Assembly (NCBI GenBank): GCA_000773965.1
Contig: JRUP01000013.1
Coordinates: 62,001 to 126,000 of the forward strand
Source of the DNA: Enterobacter cancerogenus
GTDB taxonomy: Bacteria; Pseudomonadota; Gammaproteobacteria; Enterobacterales; Enterobacteriaceae
DNA length: 64,000 bases
Direction of reading: 5' to 3'
Part shown: in pieces, positions 19,327 to 28,478 of the stretch
How the letters are laid out: every line of letters starts with the position of its first letter
Numbering within the stretch: position 1 is the first letter of the stretch
Position numbers and translations under genes: made by a program
The notes under the pieces: model-generated
What the model saw: only the letters and a program-made list of their open reading frames with translations
Database searches by the model: none
What the model was told of the DNA's origin: nothing

Positions 19327-20697
19327 TCAACGTAACAAACTGCGCACGACCATCCGTGCGCCGAGCAGTTCGACTCTTAGACGATGAATGATTTTGCGAT
19401 ATCGGCTGGTTCGCTGCTGAGATTCCAGCACACGGCGCAGCAAAATGCAGTAATCCATCACCAGTCCTGGCGTCCACGTCATGCCTTCTGCGCGGCTGCG
19501 TACCAGACTCAACAACCAAAAGTCGGGGTTGAGGATGACCCAAAGCCCTTTCAAACCGTGTTCACCCAACAAGCCTTCAGTCGCAACGTCCAGCGCCTGC
19601 ATCACGCTGGTTGAGCAGTTGCGGGACGTGAGGTTATAGCGGGTATCGGTTGAATTCGCGTGCCAGTAATTGCGCAAGGCTGCCTGGTTGTAATGTGTGA
19701 GAACCAGACGTTTATCAGGGCGGCACCATCTTTTAATTTCACTTTCCAGCGATGGCAGTAAACAACCCTCAACGTCAAACTCCTCTTTCGCGCGCAGCGT
19801 TTGCAGGAAACCGCGCAAGCTGCGTGAAACGTCATCAACCGGGTAGAGGCTGATATAGATTTCATCACCCATCTCTAACGATGTATGGCCGGTTGATACT
19901 TCACCACGATGGTCAATCGCTGCGACCCAACGTTCAAACCATGGACGTCGTCCCGCAACATCACCGGATCCCAGAGGTGTCCAGATGTAGATATTTAGCG
20001 GCACGCTGGCATGCCCGGCCTGCAGCGGCGGATGTTCATAATTCAATCCATGCGGCGCTCGTAAACCTTTACGGGTGAAGAGAGGAAGTGCGGCCACGCT
20101 GGTGTTCTCTGGCAACGCATGAATTTGCGCTCCCATGGACAAGAGATTGATGCCCCATCCCGCCAGCAAAAGTGCAAAACACAGCGGCACGATCACATGC
20201 GGAGCCAGCGGCCAATGGGTGGCAATCAGAACGCTGAATAGAATCTCCGCGCATCCGAGGCTAAATTTTCGCGTCCATCGCCGACAGCGCATCAGACTGC
20301 ATGAAATGACACGGAACCCGCCATCCAGTAGAAAAATCAAGGCAAAACCCAGTGAGAAGCAGAGGCTGCCGTCATGCGGTGCAATGAATACCAACAGGCC
20401 AAACAGCATCAGCCCTGCAGATTTCATCAAAGGTGGCCAGGCAATGCCGGCAGGCGAATAGATTGCACTCATCGCTTCCGCCAGCCCTTCGACCGCAAGG
20501 AATACCCCTAACACATGCAAGGGGAACGATAAACTTCCATGTTGCAACAGATCCATCAGGATCCCGGCACTCGCACCAGCACACAGCAGGCCCAGCCCGG
20601 TCAGATAAGGCCAACCCGCTCTTAGCGCCGGTCCACCCATCAACAGAAATAATAGTCGCAGCAAAGGTACTCTCCAGCGGATAACACAGCTCAGCAC
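19327..20697 (-). CDS. Multi-pass membrane protein fused to a permuted papain-like (NlpC/P60-type) domain
   Basis: This 456-residue protein is of unknown function. Residues 1-190 contain about six to seven hydrophobic helices in short repeats reminiscent of HdeD/DUF308 membrane proteins. Residues 215-400 are soluble. They carry His271 in a STGHTSLEMGDEIYISLYP segment, then Cys361 in NLTSRNCSTSV. His before Cys is the order of circularly permuted papain-fold thiol peptidases or acyltransferases. The annotated start is GTG 20697; TTG about 30 bases inside has a better TGGAGA site. It is convergent with the ModA-like gene. Confidence 0.65.
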   Translation of the reverse strand: MLSCVIRWRVPLLRLLFLLMGGPALRAGWPYLTGLGLLCAGASAGILMDLLQHGSLSFPLHVLGVFLAVEGLAEAMSAIYSPAGIAWPPLMKSAGLMLFGLLVFIAPHDGSLCFSLGFALIFLLDGGFRVISCSLMRCRRWTRKFSLGCAEILFSVLIATHWPLAPHVIVPLCFALLLAGWGINLLSMGAQIHALPENTSVAALPLFTRKGLRAPHGLNYEHPPLQAGHASVPLNIYIWTPLGSGDVAGRRPWFERWVAAIDHRGEVSTGHTSLEMGDEIYISLYPVDDVSRSLRGFLQTLRAKEEFDVEGCLLPSLESEIKRWCRPDKRLVLTHYNQAALRNYWHANSTDTRYNLTSRNCSTSVMQALDVATEGLLGEHGLKGLWVILNPDFWLLSLVRSRAEGMTWTPGLVMDYCILLRRVLESQQRTSRYRKIIHRLRVELLGARMVVRSLLR

Positions 20698-20978
20698 GGT
20701 CTATAGACGCGGGCAGATAACAGGAGTTCTGTTACGCCTCGGCAATTCTGACTTCGTTTACTGATGGTTGTGACTGTGAGGGCACTCTACGTGGCGAAGA
20801 TTAAAATTGGCTTAACGATAAAGTAAATATTGGCTTATTTTTTGAACAACACAATGCTGAATTTGTGGCGATTTCAGGCTGAAACCGCCACTGACTCGCG
20901 GGGCCCACCCATCTTAACTGATTGATTTAATTCATTGTAGTTGTCGCGCCGCAGATGATTATGCGGCTGGCGTAGGTT
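20698..20978. other. Intergenic region with hairpin and short direct repeat
   Basis: This stretch holds no gene. It contains a direct repeat ATTGGCTTA (20806 and 20829) in an AT-rich promoter-like segment. It also has an inverted repeat GTGGCG-A-TTTCAG/CTGAAA-C-CGCCAC (20865-20891) that could form a stable stem downstream of the lysR gene. Confidence 0.4.
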
Positions 20979-21866
20979 TCACACTGCTGCGTGTCGTTGA
21001 ATCAGCAGCTTTATAAAACTGTTGAGGCAGGGATTGCGGTTATCGCTGCTCCAGGCAACGGCAAGATTAACTTGCGGCGCATCCGCCAGCGGTTTGAAGA
21101 CGATGCCATCCATTTTGAGTTGTTGAACCGAAGAAGGCACCAATGCCACATAGCTGGCGTCATTGACCAGGCTAAGCATGGTGTGTTGCAGACGAACCTG
21201 TAGACTGACCATCGGTTCAAACCCATGCGCACGACAATAATCCATAATTACCGCAGTTAAACGGCTCCCCGCGCTGGTGGAAGTCATCACAAAAGGATCG
21301 TCGCGCAGATCTTCGATCTGCAATTTCCGACTTCTCGCTTTAGGATGTGTGCGCGACATGGCCACACATAAAGGCTCGGTTAACACGGTCAATGTCTGCA
21401 TGCCCACGCGTGCAGTTCCTTCCACCAGTACCGCTAAATCGACTTCACCTGCCAGCACTTTATCTGGCAGGTCTTCAGTGACTGCCTCTTCCAACTCCAG
21501 AGCAATATTGGGGAAGTGATGGCGAATCAATCGCACATACTCCGGGATCACGCTGTGTGCAGAGTACATAGTGAAACCTACGCGCAATAAACCCGATTTG
21601 CCCGCGGCGGTGTCACGCGCCAGTTGTTGCGCCTGCTGGAGTGATTCGAGGATCTTACGTGCATCCTGGTAGAAGCTCTCACCGGCGGGCGTCAGCATTA
21701 GCTGGCGCGTATTGCGTTCCACCAGCTGTGTACCCACCGCTTTTTCCAGTGCAGCGATGTGACGACTTAAGGACGGCTGTGACAGATGCAGACGCTCAGC
21801 GGCGCGGTGGAAATTTTTAACCTCTGCCAGCGCGATAAAATAACGCAGTGGTTTAACATCGAGCAT
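20979..21866 (-). CDS. LysR-family transcriptional regulator
   Basis: This 295-residue LysR regulator has a winged helix at about residues 5-65 (AEVKNFHRAAERLHLSQPSLSRHIAALEKAVG) and the BenM/CatM-like effector opening LRVGFTMYSAHSVIPEYVR. It is divergent from the AEC carrier gene at 21958, its probable target, with about 90 bases between them. The ligand is unknown. Confidence 0.88.
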   Translation of the reverse strand: MLDVKPLRYFIALAEVKNFHRAAERLHLSQPSLSRHIAALEKAVGTQLVERNTRQLMLTPAGESFYQDARKILESLQQAQQLARDTAAGKSGLLRVGFTMYSAHSVIPEYVRLIRHHFPNIALELEEAVTEDLPDKVLAGEVDLAVLVEGTARVGMQTLTVLTEPLCVAMSRTHPKARSRKLQIEDLRDDPFVMTSTSAGSRLTAVIMDYCRAHGFEPMVSLQVRLQHTMLSLVNDASYVALVPSSVQQLKMDGIVFKPLADAPQVNLAVAWSSDNRNPCLNSFIKLLIQRHAAV

Positions 21867-21957
21867 GATTCATTTTCCGTATCAATCGCGGTCAAATTTG
21901 CTATTGGATCTGCATCACTAAAGGCACTAGAGTCCTTCAGCTTACTGGGAGGACACA

Positions 21958-22932
21958 ATGATAGCGACGTTTCTGATTCTTTTGCCGGTTTTCGGCTTAA
22001 TTGTGGCGGGTTACGCTTGCCGCATGCTGGGTGTATTAGGGCCGACCTCGGCGACGGAACTGAATAAATTTGTGGTTTGGCTGGCGCTGCCCGCGCTGCT
22101 GTTTGACATCATGGCACACACGCCGTGGCACACCATTTATCAACCGGGATTCTTCTGGGCGTTTGCCCTCTCCTGCGCCGCCTCATTTGTTATCGTGTTT
22201 GCCTGTCAAAAATTCAAAGGCAAATCCACTGCCGATGCCAGTGTCGATGGCGTTGCCGCCGCCTATCCCAACACTGGTTATCTGGGCTTCCCGTTGTTGT
22301 TACTGATTTTTGGTAAAAGCAGCCTGATCCCCACCACCACGGCGACCATTGTAGTAGCGTGTATCCTGTTCGCGATTGCCATCGCGATGATCGAGATTGG
22401 TTTGCAGAGTGAGCGTGAATTTCATCGGTTGGCGATTAAAGTACTGCGCGCCATTTTAAAGAACCCGCTGATTATTTCGCCGCTGCTAGGCGCAGCATGC
22501 TCCAGCGCAGGTTTGACCATGCCAGGTAGCGTTGAAACCTTCCTGAAACTGCTCGGCGGTGCGGCCAGCCCTTGCGCGCTGGTGTGTTTAGGGGTGTTTC
22601 TAGCCAGCCGACAAAAAGCCAAAGCCAGCGAATTGCCCACCGCGGCGAAAATGAGTTTCACCACGGTGGGCCTGGTCGTAGTGGCCAAGCTGGTGATGCA
22701 GCCGCTGCTGACCTGGATTTTAGCCGTCTGGCTGTTTCACCTGCCGCAGGATCTCACCAACATGGCGATTCTGCTGGCGGCACTGCCCACCGGCACCGGG
22801 CCTTTTATGCTGGCTGAGTATTATCGGCGTGATGCGCAAATCACTTCTGGCGCGATCCTCATCTCCACGGTGCTGTCGATCGTTACACTGGTGGCGATCA
22901 TGCACTTTATGCAAGTCACGCCCATCGCCTAG
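21958..22932 (+). CDS. AEC-family (auxin efflux carrier-like) transporter
   Basis: This 324-residue membrane protein has about 10 helices in two halves. It starts FLILLPVFGLIVAGYACRMLG and contains NKFVVWLALPALLF and AAYPNTGYLGFPLL, the N-terminal hallmarks of AEC carriers such as YfdV, MdcF and MleP, which move malonate, malate or other carboxylates. It follows a strong CTGGGAGGA ribosome binding site. The substrate cannot be read from the sequence. Confidence 0.87.
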   Translation: MIATFLILLPVFGLIVAGYACRMLGVLGPTSATELNKFVVWLALPALLFDIMAHTPWHTIYQPGFFWAFALSCAASFVIVFACQKFKGKSTADASVDGVAAAYPNTGYLGFPLLLLIFGKSSLIPTTTATIVVACILFAIAIAMIEIGLQSEREFHRLAIKVLRAILKNPLIISPLLGAACSSAGLTMPGSVETFLKLLGGAASPCALVCLGVFLASRQKAKASELPTAAKMSFTTVGLVVVAKLVMQPLLTWILAVWLFHLPQDLTNMAILLAALPTGTGPFMLAEYYRRDAQITSGAILISTVLSIVTLVAIMHFMQVTPIA

Positions 22933-22936
22933 CGCG

Positions 22937-24088
22937 TCATTTCGCCGCTGAGCGTTGATCTCCAGCGGCGTAAAGTGTGCACGCCGCCTCTCCCTTCTCA
23001 CGATACTGCTCGCAATATGCCAGAGCTTCATGGTTTGCATCCTGCTGGGTGCGAGCCCAGTACGCGCGGCCCCACACACCTTCGCCGTTGGTGGCGAACG
23101 CTTTCTCATAGCCGAGATCTGACAGATAGTGTTTGAAAGCCTGTAGACCTGATGACGTTAATCCTGCCGGTGCAGCAAGCTCGGCCTCAGCAAGGGACAC
23201 CACTTCATGGCTCGGCAAATGTTGCTGGCTAAGAAACGACGAGACGCTGCGCCACCAGGATTCCTCTGGTGCAGAAATCAGTAAATCGTGTCCATCGTTA
23301 CCGAAGGCCGGCAGAGTGATCAGCTTACCCTTAGCCTCTGCGTGGCGGTAAGCCTTAAACATCTCCTCGCCAAGCTGGGGTGAAAACGATTGATCATTGG
23401 CGGAGTAAAGCCAGAGCGTTGGGATGCGTGCAGTTTGACCATAAGATTTTAGCGCCGCCAGCAGTGAGGTTTTATCACAAACCTGGCCTTCACCCATGGC
23501 TCCGCGTCCACCTGAAAAGCTGATGATAGCCTGTACACCCGGTGGATTCAGGGCACTGGCGGCAAGCACGCTGAATCCGCCAGATGATTGGCCGACCAGC
23601 ACCGCTTGATGTTTTGCTGCCCAGGGCTGCACCCGTATCGCCGTCAGTGCAGCAAGGATATCGTTTCGTGCCATCTCGCCTGCCAGTGCATGTTGCGGAT
23701 GGGCACAGCTGTTCCCTTGATAATCGTTACGGCCGGTGGATTGACCATAACCCTGTCGCATCACCACTACAGCGGCATAACCGTGCCGGGCAAAGGTGAT
23801 GGCGGCAGCTGAGAAACGGTTCGGCGTGAGATGCTGGCGATCGCTTTGCTCGCTGCCATCGGTGCCGTGGGTGATCAGTGCAACAGGAAACACACCGGGT
23901 TTGTCTGGTCGTGTGACATAAGCATCCAGCACTGCGCGTTGCCCGTTCGGCAAGATTAAGGTTAATGCGAGCGGCTCACGTATCAATCCCGCGAGTTGCG
24001 TAGCGCCGGCTGTCTGTGCTGCCACGCCAAAGTGACTGCCTCCCATCAAACCAAAGATGAGAACCCAGTAAGTAGCCCAGTGGCGCAT
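22937..24088 (-). CDS. Exported dienelactone-hydrolase-like alpha/beta hydrolase
   Basis: This 383-residue protein has a signal peptide (about residues 1-24, ending GVAAQ) and an alpha/beta-hydrolase core. ALITHGTDGSE holds the oxyanion segment and GQSSGG (166-171) the nucleophile Ser168. Later YSANDQSF and GHDLL could supply the Asp and His of the triad. A C-terminal extension of about 90 residues (DLGYEKAF...WARTQQDANHEALAYC) resembles the small repeated tail seen in some periplasmic hydrolases of proteobacteria. The substrate is unknown. A dyad GTGATA-N15-TATCAC lies in front (24116-24142). Confidence 0.8.
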   Translation of the reverse strand: MRHWATYWVLIFGLMGGSHFGVAAQTAGATQLAGLIREPLALTLILPNGQRAVLDAYVTRPDKPGVFPVALITHGTDGSEQSDRQHLTPNRFSAAAITFARHGYAAVVVMRQGYGQSTGRNDYQGNSCAHPQHALAGEMARNDILAALTAIRVQPWAAKHQAVLVGQSSGGFSVLAASALNPPGVQAIISFSGGRGAMGEGQVCDKTSLLAALKSYGQTARIPTLWLYSANDQSFSPQLGEEMFKAYRHAEAKGKLITLPAFGNDGHDLLISAPEESWWRSVSSFLSQQHLPSHEVVSLAEAELAAPAGLTSSGLQAFKHYLSDLGYEKAFATNGEGVWGRAYWARTQQDANHEALAYCEQYREKGEAACTLYAAGDQRSAAK

Positions 24089-24153
24089 CAGTTAATACTC
24101 CCTTATTAACGATCAGTGATATTTGCTGATGGATACTATCACCAATTTAGCGC

Positions 24154-24837
24154 TTACAAACTTTTCACCACCGCCATGATCAGTCCATCCCAGCCTTTTT
24201 CGCCAACCGTCTGCAGTGCCGTGGCTTCCAATCGATTATCCTGGTTGATCATATCGACGAACTCACGCAGGCCGCTGACATTAGGATCCTCACTATCCGC
24301 AGCGACTACCGCCCCTCCACGTACCACGTTGTCAGCAATGATCACGGTCCCAACACGAGCAAGTTTCAATGCCCAGTGAAGATAGTGAGGATTATTGACT
24401 TTATCGGCATCAATGAAGACCAGGTCAAACGGCGCAGTCAGCATCGGCAAGCTATCCAATGCAGCGCCAACGATCACTTCTGCGCGATCGTGAACACGTG
24501 CCAGCGACAGGTTGTGACGGGCAACTTCAGCGTGATGGGGGTTGAATTCCAGGGTGATAATTTGGCCGTTTTCCGGCAGCGCCCGAGCCATCCAGATTGT
24601 GCTGTATCCACCTAATGTGCCAATTTCCAGTACGCGCTTTGCACCTGTTATCGTCACCATCAATGCCAGCCATTTACCTTGTAAAGCCGAAACATCGTGC
24701 ACCGGTAAGCCCTGAGCAGCGTTATGCGCTAATGCAGCTTTCAGCGCCACATCCTCGGCTGCCAATGCGTTTGCAAAGTAATTATCGACTTGCGCCCACT
24801 GTTCGTTATGTTGCGAAGGGTAGTCGGGAATGCGCAT
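24154..24837 (-). CDS. SAM-dependent O-methyltransferase (class I, CCoAOMT/catechol type)
   Basis: This 227-residue cytoplasmic methyltransferase has the SAM-binding motif RVLEIGTLGGYSTIWMARALP, metal/substrate segments VFIDADKVNNPHYL and IIADNVVRGGAV, and the length typical of caffeoyl-CoA or catechol O-methyltransferase-like enzymes. ATG 24837 follows AAGGAGAACTCAAG. It lies between a lysR gene and an exported hydrolase on the same strand, perhaps in one unit. The acceptor substrate is unknown. Confidence 0.87.
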   Translation of the reverse strand: MRIPDYPSQHNEQWAQVDNYFANALAAEDVALKAALAHNAAQGLPVHDVSALQGKWLALMVTITGAKRVLEIGTLGGYSTIWMARALPENGQIITLEFNPHHAEVARHNLSLARVHDRAEVIVGAALDSLPMLTAPFDLVFIDADKVNNPHYLHWALKLARVGTVIIADNVVRGGAVVAADSEDPNVSGLREFVDMINQDNRLEATALQTVGEKGWDGLIMAVVKSL

Positions 24838-24905
24838 CTTGAGTTCTCCTTGCGTGTCAGATTCTCAAGACATAGCACAACTGTATGACGTTATGCATAA
24901 AGCAT

Positions 24906-25784
24906 TTATGAAGCCAGTTGTTGTTGCACCGCATCAAGAAACAGACGTAGCGCGGCGGGTTGGCGTTCGCGCGACATATACAATCCATAAATGCCGAGGG
25001 TTTTCGGCGTAAAGTCCGGCAGTACACATTGCAACTGACCGTTTGCTATCCCGGCGCGCGCCTCCATTTCTGGCACCATGGCCAGCCCACATCCGGCGAT
25101 GGCGGCATCGCATAACACCGATGAGATGCCGGCACTGAAATTGCCGCTTACGGCTGTGGTCAACGCATCGCCGTTGGCATCGTTGAACTGCCAACTCTGC
25201 CCGGCAAAGCGGCTGTAGTGCAGGCAGTTATGCTGGCTTAAATCCTGCGGCGTTTCCGGAATGCCATGCTTGCGCAAATAATCGGGTGATGCGCACACCA
25301 CCGAAGCACATTCGCCAAGACGGCGGGCAATCGCGCCCGGTTCCGGATTGTCCGTGATCCTGACGGCTACATCGATGCGCTCTCCCACTAAGCTCACCGG
25401 CTGATTGTTGATTTCTAATTCAATTCGCAACAATGGATAGCGCGCCAGAAATGCCGGGATCATCGGCCCCAGAATATGGGTCGCGGTGGAGTGCGCACAG
25501 GCGACGCGCAATGTGCCCTGCGGTTCTCCCGGTTCGCCTTGTCCGGTGATTTCATCAGCCAGGCGAGCCAGCATGCGGGTTTTCTCCAGCACTTTTTCCC
25601 CGGCCGGGGTGATGGTCAGGCGACGGGATGAACGGTGCAGCAAGCGAGCCCCTGCCCATTTCTCCATTTCATCCAGATAACGGCTGACCATTGGCCGTGA
25701 GATATCCAGCGCCCGCGCTGCGGCACTCAGGCTGCCTAGTTCGCAAATGCGATTAAATACTGAAGCGGCTGTGACTCTGTCCAT
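24906..25784 (-). CDS. LysR-family transcriptional regulator
   Basis: This 292-residue LysR protein of the CrgA/AaeR-like group starts MDRVTAASVFNRICELGSLS, with ALDISRPMVSRYLDEMEKWAGARLLHR as recognition region. I chose ATG 25784, preceded by TGGAGATCAG; an upstream in-frame start at 25826 adds residues with no homology. It is divergent from the MBL-fold gene at 25905, the likely target, and upstream of the methyltransferase on the same strand. Confidence 0.87.
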   Translation of the reverse strand: MDRVTAASVFNRICELGSLSAAARALDISRPMVSRYLDEMEKWAGARLLHRSSRRLTITPAGEKVLEKTRMLARLADEITGQGEPGEPQGTLRVACAHSTATHILGPMIPAFLARYPLLRIELEINNQPVSLVGERIDVAVRITDNPEPGAIARRLGECASVVCASPDYLRKHGIPETPQDLSQHNCLHYSRFAGQSWQFNDANGDALTTAVSGNFSAGISSVLCDAAIAGCGLAMVPEMEARAGIANGQLQCVLPDFTPKTLGIYGLYMSRERQPAALRLFLDAVQQQLAS

Positions 25785-25904
25785 CTGATCTCCATCTGAT
25801 CGTTTTATGAAACTGATCATCTCCATTTGCGGGAATTCTAGCAGACAGCAAAATCCTTACAATGATGTGCTTACCAGCCATGTTGGCACTGAAAGGAAAA
25901 TGAG

Positions 25905-26756
25905 ATGAAGATGAAGTCACTGACGTTGGTGCTCGCACTGGCAGCCGGCCCGGCGTTTGCTGCCCCATTGCAATTGGCAGTTTACAATCCGCAGGAACAA
26001 GGGGTGTTTCCGGTGTCGTCAACGCTGATTACCGGGCCACATGAAGCGCTGCTGGTCGATGCACAGTTCAGCCCGAAAGATGGCGAGAAACTGTTAGAGA
26101 TGATCAAAGCCAGCGGTAAAAAACTCACGCAAATCCTGATTACCTCAGGTGACCCTGACTTCTACTTTGGACTGGAGCCCATCGTCAAAGCTTTCCCTCA
26201 GGTGAAAATTGTCGCAGCACCAACAGTGGTTGAGCATATCGAAGCCACTAAAGCCGCCAAGTTAGCGTATTGGGGCCCGAAAATGCCGGGTGGTGCGCCT
26301 ACCCAACTTTATGTACCACAGACCACCCATCAGACTTCGTTTAGCGTGGATGGTGAACGTATTGAACTGCGCCATGCGGGTGATAAATCCGCTTATCTGT
26401 GGATCCCAGCGAACAAAGCCGTGCTGGGTGGCACCGCCGTGGCTGCGGGCATCCACGTCTGGACCGCAGACACCCAAACGCCAGCCAGCCGTGAGCAGTG
26501 GCGCAGCGTGCTCAAAGAAATTCAGCAGCTTAAACCGAAAGTGGTCATTCCAGGACACTACATTGGCTCACGTCCGGCGGGCGATGGCGCGGTGACCTTT
26601 ACCCTTAACTATCTGCAGACTTTTGAAAAAGCACTCCAGCAGCACAAGGGATCAGCAGAAGTGATTGAGGCGATGAAAAAAGCCTATCCGAATCTGCCGG
26701 ATGAAAGTTCACTGGAACTGAGTGCGAAAGTGAATACTGGCGAGATGAAGTGGTAA
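25905..26756 (+). CDS. Exported MBL-fold protein lacking canonical zinc ligands
   Basis: This 283-residue metallo-beta-lactamase-fold protein has a signal peptide (residues 1-20, ending AFAA). The signature THxHxDH is replaced by T80-S-G-D-P-D-F86: all three histidines are gone (Ser81, Asp83, Phe86) while Asp85 remains. VVIPGHY keeps the late His. The fold is clear from VSSTLITGPHEALLVDAQF and the SGKKLTQILIT strand. The exchange may be a conserved variant of the Vmh-like MBL clade rather than decay, since the rest is intact. Function unknown; probably regulated by the divergent LysR protein. Confidence 0.8.
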   Translation: MKMKSLTLVLALAAGPAFAAPLQLAVYNPQEQGVFPVSSTLITGPHEALLVDAQFSPKDGEKLLEMIKASGKKLTQILITSGDPDFYFGLEPIVKAFPQVKIVAAPTVVEHIEATKAAKLAYWGPKMPGGAPTQLYVPQTTHQTSFSVDGERIELRHAGDKSAYLWIPANKAVLGGTAVAAGIHVWTADTQTPASREQWRSVLKEIQQLKPKVVIPGHYIGSRPAGDGAVTFTLNYLQTFEKALQQHKGSAEVIEAMKKAYPNLPDESSLELSAKVNTGEMKW

Positions 26757-26770
26757 TCGATGAGGTTAAA

Positions 26771-26803
26771 AGCCGCCATTAGTGATGGCGGCTATTTTCT
26801 TCT
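26771..26803. terminator. Bidirectional terminator between MBL and FAD oxidoreductase genes
   Basis: A 9-bp stem AGCCGCCAT with loop TAGTG and ATGGCGGCT (26771-26793) is followed by ATTTTCTTCTT on the plus strand. On the minus strand it is followed by TTTAACCTC. It lies between two convergent genes. Confidence 0.8.
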
Positions 26804-28149
26804 TATACTTCCATGCCTGCGCGGTATTGGCCCCACTTTAACACCGAGTTCACGCCAATCGACAGGAAAGGCTCCGCTGGCGTGAGGTTTGGACCCGGTG
26901 ATTGGGTGAGGAAATCGATCAGTTCGTTTTTCTCACCGGCGATCATATCCGCAATCAATTTGCCGGTTGCCGTGCCGCGCGTTATGCCCAATCCGTTACA
27001 GCACAGCGCACCATAAACATTCGGTGCCAGTTTGCCAAAGAAGCCTTCGTGGTTTTCTGACAGGCAGATCGCTCCGCTCCAGGTGTATTCAAAATCCACC
27101 TGCGGCAGCATTGGGAAACGGCGTTCAAACGATTTGCGATGGTTTTCCAGATACTGCTTAAGGTATTTCTCGCGCGGTCGTCCATCCGGGTGGAAACTAA
27201 AACTGTTACGCACCAGAATACGATTATCCACTGTACGACGAATGGTGCTGCCAAACGGATGCGCCGGAATCACCCCCCACACCGCTTTGCCTCCTAAACG
27301 CGCTTGTTCTTCTTCAGTCAACTGACGTGACAGGCTGCCGTAAAGGAAAGTCGGTAGCAAACGGCGCTGCAGGAAACCAAAGTGCGACGCAAAACCGTTA
27401 TTAGCCAGGATCAACGTATCAGCGGTGATGCTCCCTTTGTCATGCACCAACGTCACTTTGTCACCGTAGTCAATCGACGTGATGGGTGTGTACTCGTACA
27501 GCGTGACGTTCGCGGGCAGATTATCCGCCAGACCTTTTACCAATGCTGAAGGCTGCAACAAGATGGTGCCGGGAATAAACAGCGCCTGCTTGTAATAAGA
27601 AGTGCCAATGTGATCCGGCAGATCTTTACCCGAGATCATTTCGGATTCGCGCCCGATCTTTGCCAATCCGCTACGATAGGCTTCGAGAATCGCCGTGCCC
27701 TGCTCACCGACCGATGCCTGATATTTACCGGATTCGGTCATCTGACACTCGATGCCGTGTTCCTGCACAATCTGACGCAGATAGTTTTGCCCTAATGTAT
27801 TCAGCTTGAGGACTTTATTCGCAATGGTGACGTCGCCAATATAATCCTTCGCGCCGATATCATGCGGTACATCGATGGCAAAACCGGCGTTACGTCCTGC
27901 CGATCCATATCCCACTTCCTGCGCCTCAATCAGCACCACTTCATCATTGGGGAAATTCAGCGCTAATTGTCGCGCAGCTGCCAGACCTGTTAAGCCCGCC
28001 CCCACAATCGCGAAGCGTACTTTTTTCTGACCAATATGCGCCGGGCGTGGCGTACGAGCGGCACTGGTATGAAACCAACCCGGCATCGAATCATCGGCAG
28101 GCAGTGAGGTGATCTTTTGCAATTCCGTTACTCCAATACACGTTTTCAT
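26803..28149 (-). CDS. FAD-dependent amine/amino acid oxidoreductase (DAO family)
   Basis: This 448-residue flavoprotein belongs to the D-amino acid oxidase superfamily, nearest in pattern to gamma-glutamylputrescine oxidase and sarcosine/glycine oxidases. FAD is bound through VRFAIVGAGLTGLAAARQLA (residues 44-63). YGSAGRNAGFA is the family's second FAD motif and NVYGALCCNGLGITRGTATG the C-terminal FAD contact. The N-terminal 40 residues precede the fold. The start at 28149 has no clear ribosome binding site. The substrate is unknown; polyamine or amine catabolism is a guess. Confidence 0.82.
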   Translation of the reverse strand: MKTCIGVTELQKITSLPADDSMPGWFHTSAARTPRPAHIGQKKVRFAIVGAGLTGLAAARQLALNFPNDEVVLIEAQEVGYGSAGRNAGFAIDVPHDIGAKDYIGDVTIANKVLKLNTLGQNYLRQIVQEHGIECQMTESGKYQASVGEQGTAILEAYRSGLAKIGRESEMISGKDLPDHIGTSYYKQALFIPGTILLQPSALVKGLADNLPANVTLYEYTPITSIDYGDKVTLVHDKGSITADTLILANNGFASHFGFLQRRLLPTFLYGSLSRQLTEEEQARLGGKAVWGVIPAHPFGSTIRRTVDNRILVRNSFSFHPDGRPREKYLKQYLENHRKSFERRFPMLPQVDFEYTWSGAICLSENHEGFFGKLAPNVYGALCCNGLGITRGTATGKLIADMIAGEKNELIDFLTQSPGPNLTPAEPFLSIGVNSVLKWGQYRAGMEV

Positions 28150-28478
28150 TGTTTGTACTGGCGGATTGCCCGTACAACGTAGGGTTTTTTAGCGGTGTAA
28201 AGCGTAAGCATTTAGTGCATTTATCAGGTATTTATTATGTATACTTGATGTATAAAGTTTTACTGAATCTCATGAAATGTTGTCAATATGATCACGATAC
28301 GATTGTGTTATGGATCGCAAAAAATCGGGGGTTCAGGCGCGGGGATTGGCATGAAAGTGTTAGAGGGATCCGGTGTGCTCAACTTACGCCACAGCACCGG
28401 ACCTGAATTAAATTTCGGTGGCCTGAAAGGGGAATACCCATTGCTACGTCACAACGCTGACGCGTGAGAATGGGGCAA
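28150..28478. other. Intergenic region with promoter-like DNA and one candidate small ORF
   Basis: The first half is AT-rich and includes TGTATACTTGATGTATA near 28238-28254, likely part of the oxidoreductase promoter. The second half (28351-28467) is higher in GC and holds a 38-codon open frame described separately. No other signal was seen. Confidence 0.5.
28351..28467 (+). CDS. Candidate 38-residue small protein
   Basis: An ATG at 28351 preceded by GGGGA five bases upstream opens 38 codons to TGA at 28465. The peptide starts MKVLEGSGVLNLRHSTGPEL and ends LLRHNADA. It has no membrane segment and no family that I know. Codon use looks like its neighbours (GGT, GAA, AAA), which argues weakly for coding. 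It could equally be a remnant of a larger gene or chance. Confidence 0.3.
   Translation: MKVLEGSGVLNLRHSTGPELNFGGLKGEYPLLRHNADA

Noticed and set aside
28149..28406. 85-codon open frame upstream of the FAD oxidoreductase
   Set aside because: It starts at the oxidoreductase start codon region without a ribosome binding site, is low-complexity AT-rich in its first half, and shows no domain.
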